Assembly (NCBI RefSeq): GCF_006539565.1
Contig: NZ_BJNG01000029.1
Location: forward strand, 1-32,160
DNA length: 32,160 bases
Origin: Pseudonocardia hydrocarbonoxydans
Lineage (GTDB): Bacteria > Actinomycetota > Actinomycetes > Mycobacteriales > Pseudonocardiaceae
Direction: 5' to 3'
The stretch's first letter is position 1, and each line of letters begins with the position of its first letter. The notes beneath the pieces are model-generated. The model made no database searches and was not told where the DNA came from. It saw nothing but the letters and a program-made list of their open reading frames with translations. Positions 24,675 to 32,160 of this stretch are shown one piece after another. Position numbers and translations under genes: made by a program.

Positions 24675-25626
24675 GGAGGGCGGCGTAGCGGTCCAGGTCG
24701 ACGTTGCCGCCGCTGACGATCACCCCGACCCGCTGCCCTCGGAACGCCGGGGCGAGGCGGCGCAGCGCCGCGAAGGCCAGGCAGCCGGTCGGCTCCACCA
24801 CGATCTTGAGCGTGCTCGCGAACACGCGCATGGCGTCGACGAGCTCGGCGTCGGAGACCGTGTGCACGTCGGTGACGTCGCGGCGGATGATCGGGAACGT
24901 CAGCTCGCCCAGCGCCTGGGTCTGGGCCCCGTCGGCGATCGTGTCGGGCGTCGGGATGTGCACGATCCCGCCGCTGCGGAAGGAGCGCTGCCCGTCGTCG
25001 CCCGCCTCGGGCTCGACGCCGTGCAGCCGGCACCCGGGTGAGAGCAGGCCCGCCGCCAGCGCCGACCCGGACAGCAGCCCGCCCCCGCCCAGGCAGACGA
25101 ACAGCGCGTCGAGCTCGCCGACGTCCTCGAACAGCTCCAGCGCGGCCGTGCCCTGCCCGGCGATGACGTCGGGGTGGTCGAAGGGCGGGACGAGGGTCAG
25201 CCCGCGCTGCGCCGCGAGCGCCGCCCCGATGGCCGCGCGGTCCTCGGTGAACCGGTCGTAGCGCACGATCTCGGCGCCGTAGCCGAGCGTGGCGGCGACC
25301 TTCGACGCCGGCGCGTCGTGCGGCATGACGATCGTCGCGGGCATCCCCAGGATGCGCGCGGAGAGCGCGACGGCCTGCGCGTGGTTGCCCGACGAGTACG
25401 CCACGACACCGCTCCGGCGCGCGTCGTCACCCAATCGTGACAGAGCGTTGAACGCGCCGCGGAACTTGAACGCACCCATTCGCTGGAAGTTCTCGCACTT
25501 GAAGAACACCGAGGTCAAGAGCTCCTCGTCGACCCGGCGGGAGGTGAGGACGGGGGTGCGGTGGGCGTGCCCGGCCAGGCGGGCGGCGGCCGCGCGGACG
25601 TTGTCGGCGGTGGGGGGCGTGGTCAC
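24664..25626 (-). CDS. PLP-dependent threonine/serine dehydratase family
   Basis: 320 aa from GTG 25626. Fold-type II PLP enzyme: the Schiff-base lysine is K54 in GAFKFRGAFN, the substrate loop is SSGNHAQA (79-86), the phosphate-binding loop is GGGGLL (180-185), and SGGNVD (305-310) closes the cofactor site. The length, near 320 residues without a C-terminal ACT domain, suits catabolic threonine dehydratase, serine racemase or threo-3-hydroxyaspartate dehydratase; these cannot be separated here. It is convergent with the quinone oxidoreductase gene and divergent from the L,D-transpeptidase. Confidence 0.92.
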   Translation of the reverse strand: MTTPPTADNVRAAAARLAGHAHRTPVLTSRRVDEELLTSVFFKCENFQRMGAFKFRGAFNALSRLGDDARRSGVVAYSSGNHAQAVALSARILGMPATIVMPHDAPASKVAATLGYGAEIVRYDRFTEDRAAIGAALAAQRGLTLVPPFDHPDVIAGQGTAALELFEDVGELDALFVCLGGGGLLSGSALAAGLLSPGCRLHGVEPEAGDDGQRSFRSGGIVHIPTPDTIADGAQTQALGELTFPIIRRDVTDVHTVSDAELVDAMRVFASTLKIVVEPTGCLAFAALRRLAPAFRGQRVGVIVSGGNVDLDRYAALLTA

Positions 25627-25638
25627 CGAACGATTCTC

Positions 25639-25680
25639 GGGGATTCCCCCGTCACTCGATCGAGAACCCCTCGTTGGGGT
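25639..25680. promoter_or_regulatory. Palindromes in the dehydratase / L,D-transpeptidase gap
   Basis: Three short inverted repeats follow each other: GGGG-ATT-CCCC (25639-25649), CTCGATCGAG (25655-25664) and ACCCC-TCGTT-GGGGT (25666-25680). They lie just before the dehydratase start in a 222-base divergent gap. They are candidates for operators; no regulator is nearby. Confidence 0.35.
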
Positions 25681-25848
25681 GTTCGTGCCGAACCTTTCGC
25701 AGCGCGTCCACCCGACGACGGAGTGTGTCGGGGTACCTCGTCTGCACGCAGCGGTGCCCGGTATGTTCTGTTCGTCGCACTCAGTGAGCGGTATTCGTCA
25801 CTCTTCTGCGACTCCGTCCCCGTTCGCACTGCCCCGGTTGGGTGGGTC

Positions 25849-26682
25849 ATGACTCGGCACTCTCTCCCCGTCCGCACGGACCGTCGGCACGCGCCGTCCC
25901 GTCCGGGGTACCTCCCGTGGGTGGTCGGGGGCATCGCCCTGGTGCTCGCGGTGGTCCTCGGGTTCACGTTCCTCGGCAGCGGCCCGGCGTCCACCGCGGG
26001 TTCCGACGCACCCCCGGTCGTCGACGTCTCGACGTTGCCGCTGGCCGACACCTACGGCGTGATAGACGGCGCACCGGTCGACCCGTCCGCCGACGCGCCG
26101 ACCGACGGAGTGGTCGTGCACCCCGAGCGCCGCACGCCGGTGCACGCCGCGCCGGACGGCGTCCCGATCGCGCGTGTCGAGCCCACCCAGTTCGGCGACG
26201 TCTGGTTCCCGGTGATCGCCGAGCAGGGCGACTGGGTGCAGATCCTGTTGCCGTCCCGCCCGCTCGGTTCCACCGGCTGGGTCCGCGCCGCCGACATGGA
26301 GCGCGCCACCACGCCGTACCGCGTCGAGGTGCACCTGGGCTCGATGACGATGCAGCTGCTGCGCGACGAGTCCGTCGTCGGGGAGTGGACGATCGGCATC
26401 GGTGCTCCCGACACCCCCACGCCCGCCGGCCGCACCTTCATCCTCGGGGCGTTCACCGACGCCGCCCAGGACTTCTCGCCGGTGATCCTGCCGCTCGGGA
26501 CGCACAGCCCGACGCTCGACACCTTCGGCGGCGGCCCGGGCACCGTCGCGATCCACACCTGGCCCACCGCCGACGGCTTCGGTACCGCCGCCAGCAACGG
26601 CTGCATCCGCGTCCCGCAGGACGCGCTCGAGGAACTCGTCGAGGTGCCGCTCGGCACGCTCGTCATGATCGACCAGAACTGA
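25849..26682 (+). CDS. L,D-transpeptidase (YkuD) with SH3-like domain
   Basis: 277 aa from ATG 25849. A signal anchor (WVVGGIALVLAVVLGFTFLG, about 24-43) follows a short basic tail, so the rest is extracytoplasmic. Residues about 88-155 form an SH3-like segment (VVVHPERRTPVHAAPDGVPI, WFPVIAEQGDWVQILLP). The YkuD domain (157-277) has the catalytic motif IHTW (H236) and SNGCIRVP (C252, R254). It would form 3-3 crosslinks in peptidoglycan or attach proteins to it. The next gene, 14 bases downstream, encodes a secreted acidic protein ending in LPVTG, so a wall-related pair is likely. Confidence 0.93.
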   Translation: MTRHSLPVRTDRRHAPSRPGYLPWVVGGIALVLAVVLGFTFLGSGPASTAGSDAPPVVDVSTLPLADTYGVIDGAPVDPSADAPTDGVVVHPERRTPVHAAPDGVPIARVEPTQFGDVWFPVIAEQGDWVQILLPSRPLGSTGWVRAADMERATTPYRVEVHLGSMTMQLLRDESVVGEWTIGIGAPDTPTPAGRTFILGAFTDAAQDFSPVILPLGTHSPTLDTFGGGPGTVAIHTWPTADGFGTAASNGCIRVPQDALEELVEVPLGTLVMIDQN

Positions 26683-26696
26683 AGGGGTACACGCAC

Positions 26697-27599
26697 GTGA
26701 GGAACAAGAAGATCGTCGGCGCCGGGGCGACCGTCGCCGTCGGGGCCACGCTGCTCTTCGGCGTCTCTCCCGCCTTCGCCGACGACGAGGAGTCGTTCGT
26801 CGACTCGGCGTACGCGATCTCGGCCTCCGGCCTGCTGGACATCGACCCCCTCCCCGCGGGCGTCGAGTCCGTCGACGGCGAGCCGGTCAGCAAGGAGGTC
26901 CTGGGCCTCGGCGAGCGCACCTCCGACGCCGACGCCGACGGCATCTTCGTGGGCGTGCTCAACGCCTCGGCCGAGGCCGCGAGGTCGGAGACCAGCGTCG
27001 CGCGCGTGGAGCTGCTCGACATCCTGCGCGCCGACCTCATCCGCACCTACTGCGAGGACGCCGACCCCGACCTGTCCGGGCTGCAGATCGTCAACGGGAC
27101 CCTGCTGGGCCAGCCCCTCCCGGAGACCCCGGTCCCCAACACGGAGATCAACCTCTCCCCGCTGGCCACGGTCGTGTTCAACGACCAGGTCCGCAACGCC
27201 GACGGCTCGCTGACCGTCACCGGCGCGGAGCTGAAGCTCCTGCCCGGCCGCGACGACGCCGTCAACGAGACCCTCGACGCCGACGACCGCGCCGCGCTGC
27301 CGATCCTCGGTGACGCGCTCGGCGTCGACCTGGGCACCGACCTGCTCACCGAGAACGACGTCGTCTCGGAGCTGACCGGCGCGCTGGGCGGCGGCCTCGA
27401 CGAGGCGCTGCAGACCGTCACGATCGGTGTCGCCACCTGCACCGAGTACGTCGACGACGACGGCAAGGACGACGAGGACTTCGGCGACAAGGGCGACGAC
27501 GGCCAGGACGACGCCGACGACGCCGAGGAGACCGACGACGCCGACACCGAGGCCCCCGCGCCGACGGTCGTGGAGGCCAGCCTCCCCGTCACCGGCTGA
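26697..27599 (+). CDS. Secreted acidic protein ending in LPVTG
   Basis: 300 aa from GTG 26697 with GAAGGGG upstream. A signal peptide (GAGATVAVGATLLFGVSPAFA) precedes the mature start at about residue 24. The body, from SAYAISASGLLDIDPLP through RVELLDILRADLIRTYCED, NGTLLGQPLP and LQTVTIGVATC, resembles choice-of-anchor-type secreted proteins of actinobacteria. Residues from about 250 are an Asp/Glu-rich spacer (DDDGKDDEDFGDKGDD). The protein stops right after SLPVTG, with no hydrophobic helix or basic tail. So the sorting motif is there, but the anchoring half of a sortase signal is not. It is downstream of the L,D-transpeptidase in one unit and before a strong hairpin. Confidence 0.85.
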   Translation: MRNKKIVGAGATVAVGATLLFGVSPAFADDEESFVDSAYAISASGLLDIDPLPAGVESVDGEPVSKEVLGLGERTSDADADGIFVGVLNASAEAARSETSVARVELLDILRADLIRTYCEDADPDLSGLQIVNGTLLGQPLPETPVPNTEINLSPLATVVFNDQVRNADGSLTVTGAELKLLPGRDDAVNETLDADDRAALPILGDALGVDLGTDLLTENDVVSELTGALGGGLDEALQTVTIGVATCTEYVDDDGKDDEDFGDKGDDGQDDADDAEETDDADTEAPAPTVVEASLPVTG

Positions 27600-27615
27600 T
27601 CGCACTCCCGCACCA

Positions 27616-27652
27616 CCGTCGCCCCCCGCCGTGCACCGGCGGGGGGCGACGG
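27616..27652. terminator. Strong bidirectional hairpin terminator
   Basis: 16 bp of perfect pairing, including CGCCCCCCGCCG / CGGCGGGGGGCG, around a 5-base loop. It lies 16 bases beyond the LPVTG-protein stop and 14 bases beyond the stop of the convergent S4 gene, serving both. Confidence 0.7.
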
Positions 27653-27665
27653 GCGCCCCGGAGGG

Positions 27666-28040
27666 TCAGAGCCCGCCGGTGCGGAACTCGTCGAGCACCC
27701 GGCGCTCGCGTTTGGTGGGGCGGCCCGCGCCGCGGTCGCGGCGGGCCACCGGGATCGCCATCTCCGGCGGGGGAGCGGGGGTCCGGTCGATGTAGCAGGT
27801 GGCCGCGTCGGCGGCACCGACGCGGCGCGGCAGGACCCGCACCACCTCCACGACCCGGGTGACGTCGTTGACGCGCGCGCGGACCTCGTCGCCCGGGCTC
27901 ACCGGGGTGGCCGGCTTCGCGGGCCGGTCGTTGACGCGGACGTGCCCGGCCCGGCAGGCCGTCGCGGCGTCCGGGCGGGTCTTGGTCAGGCGCACCGCCC
28001 ACAGCCAGCGGTCCAGTCGGCTCGACTCCACGCCGACCAC
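27666..28040 (-). CDS. S4-domain RNA-binding protein (Hsp15-like)
   Basis: 124 aa from a GTG at 28040 that overlaps the upstream TAG stop as TAGTG; a GTG at 28031 would give 121 aa. The N-terminal S4 domain reads SSRLDRWLWAVRLTKTRPDA, then ACRAGHVRVNDRPAKPATPV and SPGDEVRARV. The basic C-tail (PTKRERRVLDEF) is as in Hsp15-type proteins, which bind rRNA of stalled 50S-nascent-chain complexes. Role here inferred from family. Third gene of the malQ operon. Confidence 0.9.
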   Translation of the reverse strand: MVGVESSRLDRWLWAVRLTKTRPDAATACRAGHVRVNDRPAKPATPVSPGDEVRARVNDVTRVVEVVRVLPRRVGAADAATCYIDRTPAPPPEMAIPVARRDRGAGRPTKRERRVLDEFRTGGL

Positions 28041-28792
28041 TATGCCCGCAGGGTGAAGCCGACCGAGCCCAGCTCGCCGAAGTCGGCGCGGACCGCGTCG
28101 CCCGGCCCGACCGTCGGGGGCGGGGTGGTGGTGCCGGTCGTGACCACGTCGCCCGCGCGCAGCCGGTGCCCGAACCGGGGCAGCTCCGCGGCGAGCCACG
28201 CCAGCGCCGTCCGGGGGTCGCCGAGCACGGCCGCCCCGGTGCCGCGGGCCGCCTCCGCACCGTTGATCCACAGGGCTGTCCCCGCTGTGGACAGGTCCAG
28301 CCCGCGCCAGTCCGGCACCTCCGGGCCGAGCACGAACCGGCTCGCGCAGGCCGCGTCGGCGAGCAGCTGGGCGGGCCCGACCGCGGCGAAGTCGACGAAG
28401 CGCGAGTCCGGCAGCTCCACCGCGAGATGCAGCGCGTCGACCGCGGCGAGCACGTCGTCACCGGGGTGGACGTCGGCGCCGAGGCGGAACGCGAACTCGG
28501 CCTCCGCGACCCGCATGTGCAGGTCGTGCGAGGGCAGGACGTCGCCGGGTGCGAAGCGGAACCGGGTGAACAGCGGCCCGGGCAACGGCCCGGACACGCG
28601 GACGTGCGCCTGCCCGGCGGCCGACGTCGCCGCGATCTTCCAGCCGTAGGACTCCCCGACGAGCGGGCGCAGCGCGTTCTGCACGGCCATCCCCGCGGCC
28701 TCGTCGGCGGGCGGTTCGGGCAGGGCCGTCATCCGCTCCCCGCGCCGCCACGCCGCCCACAGGAGCTCGGCGCAGCGTGCCGCGTCAGCCAC
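28040..28792 (-). CDS. 2-keto-4-pentenoate hydratase / fumarylacetoacetate hydrolase family
   Basis: 250 aa from ATG 28792, overlapping the malQ stop by 8 bases. Family landmarks: VGESYGWKIAATSAAGQAHV, GPLFTRFRFAPGDVLP, AEAEFAFRLGADVHPGDDVL with the metal-binding acidic residues of the hydratase fold (E-x-E near residue 98), and LRAGDVVTTGTTTPPPTVGP at the C-terminus. MhpD-type enzymes hydrate 2-oxopent-4-enoate in aromatic meta-cleavage; FAH-fold relatives act on other 2-oxo acids, so the substrate is open. No aromatic-degradation genes are nearby. Confidence 0.88.
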   Translation of the reverse strand: MADAARCAELLWAAWRRGERMTALPEPPADEAAGMAVQNALRPLVGESYGWKIAATSAAGQAHVRVSGPLPGPLFTRFRFAPGDVLPSHDLHMRVAEAEFAFRLGADVHPGDDVLAAVDALHLAVELPDSRFVDFAAVGPAQLLADAACASRFVLGPEVPDWRGLDLSTAGTALWINGAEAARGTGAAVLGDPRTALAWLAAELPRFGHRLRAGDVVTTGTTTPPPTVGPGDAVRADFGELGSVGFTLRA

Positions 28793-30686
28793 GGCCTGCC
28801 CGCACGGCGTCGACGACGGCGGTGACGCGCGGGTCGCGGTACAGCTCCTCCAGCGTCACCGGCAGCGGCAGCCGCCAGTTGGGGTACTCGTCGACGGTGC
28901 CGGGCAGGTTGGGCTGGCGCACCTCGCCGATCACGTCGTAGGGGGACACGAGCACCAGCCGCGCGGGGGTGGAGGCGAGCAGCGCGTGCATGGCCACGAC
29001 GAGCTCCTCGTCGGTCTCCCCGGCGAAGCCGTGCCCGTGCAGCAGCGCCACCAGCTCGGCCCGGTCGGCCGCCGCCTTCTTCTCCTCGGCCACCGGGTCG
29101 TCGAGCAGGCCCAGCTCGGCCCGCGCCCGCACGTGCTCACCGCGCAGGAAGCCGGCGGCCGTGGGCAGGTCGTGGGTGGAGATCGTGGCGACGGAGTCGT
29201 CGGGCCAGCGGGCCGGGTCCAGCAGCGGCTCTCCCTCGGCGTCGAGGTCGCGGGTGAACCAGAGCACCGACGAGCCCAGCATGTGCCGCTCCGCCAGCCC
29301 GGCGGTGACCTCCGGCTCGACCGTCCCGAGGTCCTCGCCGATCACCAGCGCGCCCGCCAGGTGCGCCTCCAGCGTGAGCACGGCGAGCATGACCTCGGCG
29401 TCGTAGTGGACGTAGGTGCCGCGGTCGGCCGACTCGCCCGGCGGCACCCACCACAGCCGCCACAGCCCGGCGACGTGGTCGATGCGCAGCCCGTCGGCGT
29501 GGCGGAGCTGGGCGCGGAGCAGGTCGCGGTAGGCGGCGTACCCGGTGGCGTCGAGGCGGTCGGGGCGCCACGGCGGCAGCCCCCAGTCCTGTCCCTGCTG
29601 GCTGAACGCGTCCGGCGGGGCGCCGACGCGCACGCCGAGCGCCAGGACGTCCGCCCACGCCCAGCCGTCGGCGCCCTCGGGATCACAGCCGACGGCCAGG
29701 TCGTGGATGATGCGGACCCCCGCCGCGCGCGCGGCGTCGCGGACCTCGCGCAGCTGCTGCTGGACCTGCGCCTGCACCCAGGCGTGGAACGCCGTGCGCG
29801 GCCCGTCCTCGACGACGGGGCGACGCAGGTGTTCGGGCCAGCGGCTCCACCGGCCGCCGTGGCGCTCGGCGAGGGCGCAGAACGTGGCGAACTCGGCGAG
29901 GTCGGGCTCGACATCCGGAAAGGGACGGCCCTCGGCGCGCCACAGCAGCTCCAGCGCCGAGCGCTTCGCCGCCCACACCCGGTCGTGTTCGATGCGGTCG
30001 GTCGGCGCCGGGGCCAGGGCGTCGACCTCGGCGCGGGTGGCGGCGTCGGCGCGGGCGTAGGCGTCGAGATCGGTGATCCGCAGCGCCAGCGGTGTGCCGA
30101 ACCGGCGGCTCGACGGCGTGTACGGCGACGGCTGCACCGGCGGCACGGGCGTGAACGCGTGCAGCGGGTTGAGCAGCACCGCCCGCGCCCCGTGCTCGGC
30201 GCCGGTCCAGGCGGTGAACTCGCGGAGGTCCCCGAGGTCGCCGATGCCCCAGGAGCGCGCCGAGTGCAGCGCGTAGAGCTGCAGCATCCAGCCCCAGGAG
30301 CGTTCGGCGTCGGGCAGGGCGGGCGGGGCGACGACCACCGTGACCGTGCGGTCCCCGATCTCCAGGCCGTACCAGCCGGGGGCGAGACCGGCCGGGATCT
30401 CGTCGACGTCGCGGCGTCCGCCGTCGGGGTCGACCAGCACGGCCGGGCCCGGCAGCGCGCGGGAGCGGTCGGTGCGGACGGCGATCGTGCCGGGCAGCCG
30501 GTCGGCGTCGGCCCGCGCCTTCTGCAGCGCCGCGCGGCGGGCGGAGGGGGTCGCGGCGTCGACGTCGAGCAGGCCGAGCACCCGCACGACCACGTCCTCG
30601 TCGACGGTCACGGGGCGGCGGTCGCCGTCGCGGTAACCGGTGGCCACGCCGTGCGCGGCGGCCAGCTCGATCAGTTCCTGGTCCAC
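28785..30686 (-). CDS. malQ: 4-alpha-glucanotransferase MalQ (amylomaltase)
   Basis: 633 aa from GTG 30686. GH77 enzyme that transfers alpha-1,4-glucan segments in glycogen and maltodextrin metabolism. An N-terminal extension of about 135 residues precedes the barrel, as in other actinobacterial MalQ proteins. Landmarks: SWGIGDLGDLREFTAWTG, NPLHAFTPVPPVQPSPYTPS, GLRIDHVAGLWRLWWVP (nucleophile Asp at about residue 402), VIGEDLGTVEPEVT (acid/base Glu at about 449) and STHDLPTAAGF (stabilising Asp at about 505). The C-terminus has QPNLPGTVDEYPNWRLPLP, the usual family end. First gene of a three-gene overlapping operon. Confidence 0.97.
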   Translation of the reverse strand: MDQELIELAAAHGVATGYRDGDRRPVTVDEDVVVRVLGLLDVDAATPSARRAALQKARADADRLPGTIAVRTDRSRALPGPAVLVDPDGGRRDVDEIPAGLAPGWYGLEIGDRTVTVVVAPPALPDAERSWGWMLQLYALHSARSWGIGDLGDLREFTAWTGAEHGARAVLLNPLHAFTPVPPVQPSPYTPSSRRFGTPLALRITDLDAYARADAATRAEVDALAPAPTDRIEHDRVWAAKRSALELLWRAEGRPFPDVEPDLAEFATFCALAERHGGRWSRWPEHLRRPVVEDGPRTAFHAWVQAQVQQQLREVRDAARAAGVRIIHDLAVGCDPEGADGWAWADVLALGVRVGAPPDAFSQQGQDWGLPPWRPDRLDATGYAAYRDLLRAQLRHADGLRIDHVAGLWRLWWVPPGESADRGTYVHYDAEVMLAVLTLEAHLAGALVIGEDLGTVEPEVTAGLAERHMLGSSVLWFTRDLDAEGEPLLDPARWPDDSVATISTHDLPTAAGFLRGEHVRARAELGLLDDPVAEEKKAAADRAELVALLHGHGFAGETDEELVVAMHALLASTPARLVLVSPYDVIGEVRQPNLPGTVDEYPNWRLPLPVTLEELYRDPRVTAVVDAVRAGRG

Positions 30687-30713
30687 ACTGCTCCCGTTCG
30701 CCCGACACCCGCG

Positions 30714-30748
30714 TCACATCACGGTGTGTGATCACGAGAATGCTAGGT
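30714..30748 (+). promoter_or_regulatory. Inverted repeat and possible promoter between malQ and the edge gene
   Basis: TCACA (30714-30718) and TGTGA (30727-30731) form an inverted repeat, followed by TAGGTT (30743-30748), a possible -10 box 56 bases before the next ATG. It lies in the divergent gap with malQ. Evidence is by eye only. Confidence 0.3.
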
Positions 30749-30804
30749 TCTGCGGGTCGGACCGGCCCGGTCTGGTTCTGGGATCGACCCACGGGAGACC
30801 GGAG

Positions 30805-32160
30805 ATGATCACGCTTCCGGTGGTGCTGATCGCGGTGGCGGTCCTGCTGCTGCTCGGCCTGCTCCTCGGCCTGTTGCTGCAGCGCAGGCGTACCGAGCGC
30901 GCCGTGCCGCCCGGCCCGCGCACGGTGGCCGACCTCGTCGCCGCGCGCGCCGGGACCGAGCCGGCTCCGGTCGCCGACGGACCGCTCGCCGAGGAGCCCG
31001 GTGCCGACGCCGATCCCGCCGGCGCCGAGGCTGTCGGCTCCGGGTCCGCCGGTGCCGGGTCCGCCGGTGCCGGGTCCGCCGCTGTCGGGCCCGCCCCTGT
31101 CGAGTCCGCCGCTGTCGAGTCCGGGGCCGTCGACTCCGAGCCCGTCGGAGCCGGGTCCGCCGGTTCCGGGTCGGTCGGTTCCGGGTCGGCCGGTTCCGGG
31201 TCGGCCGCTGCCGGGGACGGCGGGGACGAGGCCGCCGGCGTCGAGGCCGAGCCCGCCGGCGCGGCCGCCGCCGAGCCCGAGCCCGTCGTGGCGGCCCGCG
31301 CCGTGGCGCCCCTCGGCGACGACGTGCCGTGGCGGCGCGCCGCGCAGATCACCGGGTCCGGCGAGCCGGAGCCGGAGCCGGTCGAGCAGCGCCGGGTGCC
31401 CGCACTGACCCTGCTCCGCCGCCCGCCCCGCCGCCCCGACCCGGCCGACGAGCCGCACCCGTTCACCGCGTCCCGCACCCGGACCGGGAGGCTCTCCCCG
31501 GTCGCGACGACCACCACCCCGCCGGCCGATGCCGGTCCGTCGGCGGTGCTCCGGTCGGTGGACGGGGCGACGGACGGCCCCGAGGAGTCCCCGGTCGACG
31601 TGCCGGACGGCTCGACCCGCTCCGACGCACCGGAACCCGGCGACGCGCCGGCTCCGCAGGGTGAGGCGATCGACCCCGACGACACGTCCGCGGTGGACGC
31701 AGCGCAGGGGTCGAACGTAGTCCCCGATTCGGACGGGACCGCTCCACTCACCGTCATCGGGACCGGCGCCGACAAGGTGCAGCAGGACGTCCCGTCCGTG
31801 GCCCCGGCGCCCGTCGAGCCACCGCCGGCCGGCGACGCGGTGGAGCGTGACGACCGGGCACCCGCCTCCGTCGCCGCGGTCGGTGCGGGTGCGGGCGTCG
31901 CCGTCGGCGCGACCGTGATGCGCGGCGCCGACCAGGACGACCCGACGGACCCCGCCTCCGACGAGCACACCGGCCCGATCCCGGTGCAGCCGCCCGTCGA
32001 GGACCCCGTGGCCTTCCCGGCGGCCGATCCCGACCTGCTGTTCGATACCCCGACCGCGGTGTCCGCCCCGGCCGCGACCCCGGCGCCGACCGCGACCCCG
32101 GCGCCGACCGCGACCCCGGCGCCGACCGCGACCCCGGCGCCGACCGCGACCCCGGCGCCG
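30805..32160 (+). CDS. Single-pass membrane protein with long repeat-rich arm, runs off right edge
   Basis: From ATG 30805 the frame is open for 452 codons to the last base. Residues 3-25 (TLPVVLIAVAVLLLLGLLLG onward) are one membrane helix, followed by QRRRTER, so the arm after it is probably cytoplasmic by the positive-inside rule. From about residue 80 it is low complexity: Gly/Ser/Ala/Val pentapeptide-like units, then acidic and proline-rich stretches, and at the edge TPAPTA hexapeptide repeats. A second weak hydrophobic patch (SVAAVGAGAGVAVGATV, about 353-369) may or may not span. I do not recognise a domain; the C-terminus is not in the window. Confidence 0.75.
   Translation, partial: MITLPVVLIAVAVLLLLGLLLGLLLQRRRTERAVPPGPRTVADLVAARAGTEPAPVADGPLAEEPGADADPAGAEAVGSGSAGAGSAGAGSAAVGPAPVESAAVESGAVDSEPVGAGSAGSGSVGSGSAGSGSAAAGDGGDEAAGVEAEPAGAAAAEPEPVVAARAVAPLGDDVPWRRAAQITGSGEPEPEPVEQRRVPALTLLRRPPRRPDPADEPHPFTASRTRTGRLSPVATTTTPPADAGPSAVLRSVDGATDGPEESPVDVPDGSTRSDAPEPGDAPAPQGEAIDPDDTSAVDAAQGSNVVPDSDGTAPLTVIGTGADKVQQDVPSVAPAPVEPPPAGDAVERDDRAPASVAAVGAGAGVAVGATVMRGADQDDPTDPASDEHTGPIPVQPPVEDPVAFPAADPDLLFDTPTAVSAPAATPAPTATPAPTATPAPTATPAPTATPAP
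31042..31206 (+). repeat. 15-bp coding repeat tract
   Basis: Degenerate units of 15 bases, from GGGTCCGCCGGTGCC (31042, 31057) through GAGTCCGCCGCTGTC (31102) to GGTTCCGGGTCGGCC (31177, 31192), each encoding five residues rich in Gly, Ser, Ala and Val. The unit drifts along the tract, so it is an old expansion inside the edge gene. Confidence 0.7.
32074..32160 (+). repeat. 18-bp perfect tandem repeat at the right edge
   Basis: GCGACCCCGGCGCCGACC repeats at 32074, 32092, 32110 and 32128, and a fifth copy is cut by the edge (32146-32160). Copies are identical in this window and encode ATPAPT. Being in frame and perfect, it is a recent expansion likely to vary in copy number. Confidence 0.85.

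Noticed and set aside
26052..27605. 517-codon minus-strand frame opposite the L,D-transpeptidase and LPVTG protein
   Set aside because: Opposite two clear genes with signal peptides and motifs; shadow composition.
32074..32160. CRISPR-like repeats at the right edge
   Set aside because: The units are contiguous with no spacers, in frame, and encode a simple hexapeptide.

Overview
The window is very GC-rich DNA whose genes are read with ATG and frequent GTG starts. It holds a TPP-controlled thiC, an MmpS-type domain, CPBP and DUF1345 membrane proteins, an Excalibur-tailed nuclease and actinobacterial DUF families. This points to a high-GC actinomycete. Pseudonocardia or another Pseudonocardiaceae genus is my inference; no rRNA or species marker is present. 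I support about 34 protein genes or gene remnants, one riboswitch, five hairpin terminators, several palindromic regulatory sites and two coding repeat tracts. Most long opposite-strand frames are GC-driven shadows and were left out.

Left end (1-3620): a lower-GC accessory segment, all on the minus strand. It holds two unrecognised overlapping genes, an 8-oxoguanine-glycosylase-fold (OGG-fold) protein, a reading frame broken by two in-frame stops, a lipoprotein coupled by a GTGA overlap to a DUF6994 gene, and at its right edge a perfect tRNA 3' half (T-arm plus acceptor strand) with no 5' half. I read this as the scar of an element integrated at a tRNA gene.

3.7-9.9 kb: small regulatory modules. 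These are RidA with a divergent HxlR regulator; a TetR regulator with a divergent CPBP membrane protease and two tandem operators between them; an AraC regulator; a PAS-GGDEF-EAL protein with a degenerate GGDEF and complete EAL catalytic set; and a STAS protein lacking the phosphorylatable serine.

10-18 kb: thiC behind a TPP riboswitch; a LuxR regulator; a GT4 glycosyltransferase; then a plus-strand run of zinc alcohol dehydrogenase, a DJ-1/PfpI gene with an internal in-frame deletion, and a DUF1345 membrane protein. A large imperfect palindrome sits upstream of the dehydrogenase. A long disordered-arm MmpS-domain protein follows.

18-23.6 kb: minus-strand genes for a SnoaL-like protein, a large ATPase-TPR-LuxR regulator, a STAS protein, a chimeric scar joining a DUF6194 gene to the tail of a LuxR response regulator, an SNase-Excalibur lipoprotein, and a DinB/DUF664 protein.

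23.7-32.2 kb: a quinone-oxidoreductase-like gene overlapping a convergent PLP threonine/serine dehydratase; an L,D-transpeptidase followed by a secreted protein that stops right after an LPVTG motif; a minus-strand operon malQ, 2-keto-4-pentenoate hydratase family and S4 RNA-binding protein; and a repeat-rich single-pass membrane protein running off the right edge. I did not find a clear multi-gene novel system. The best leads are the integration scar, the two rearranged genes, the LPVTG-terminated wall protein beside the transpeptidase, and the 36-bp palindrome.
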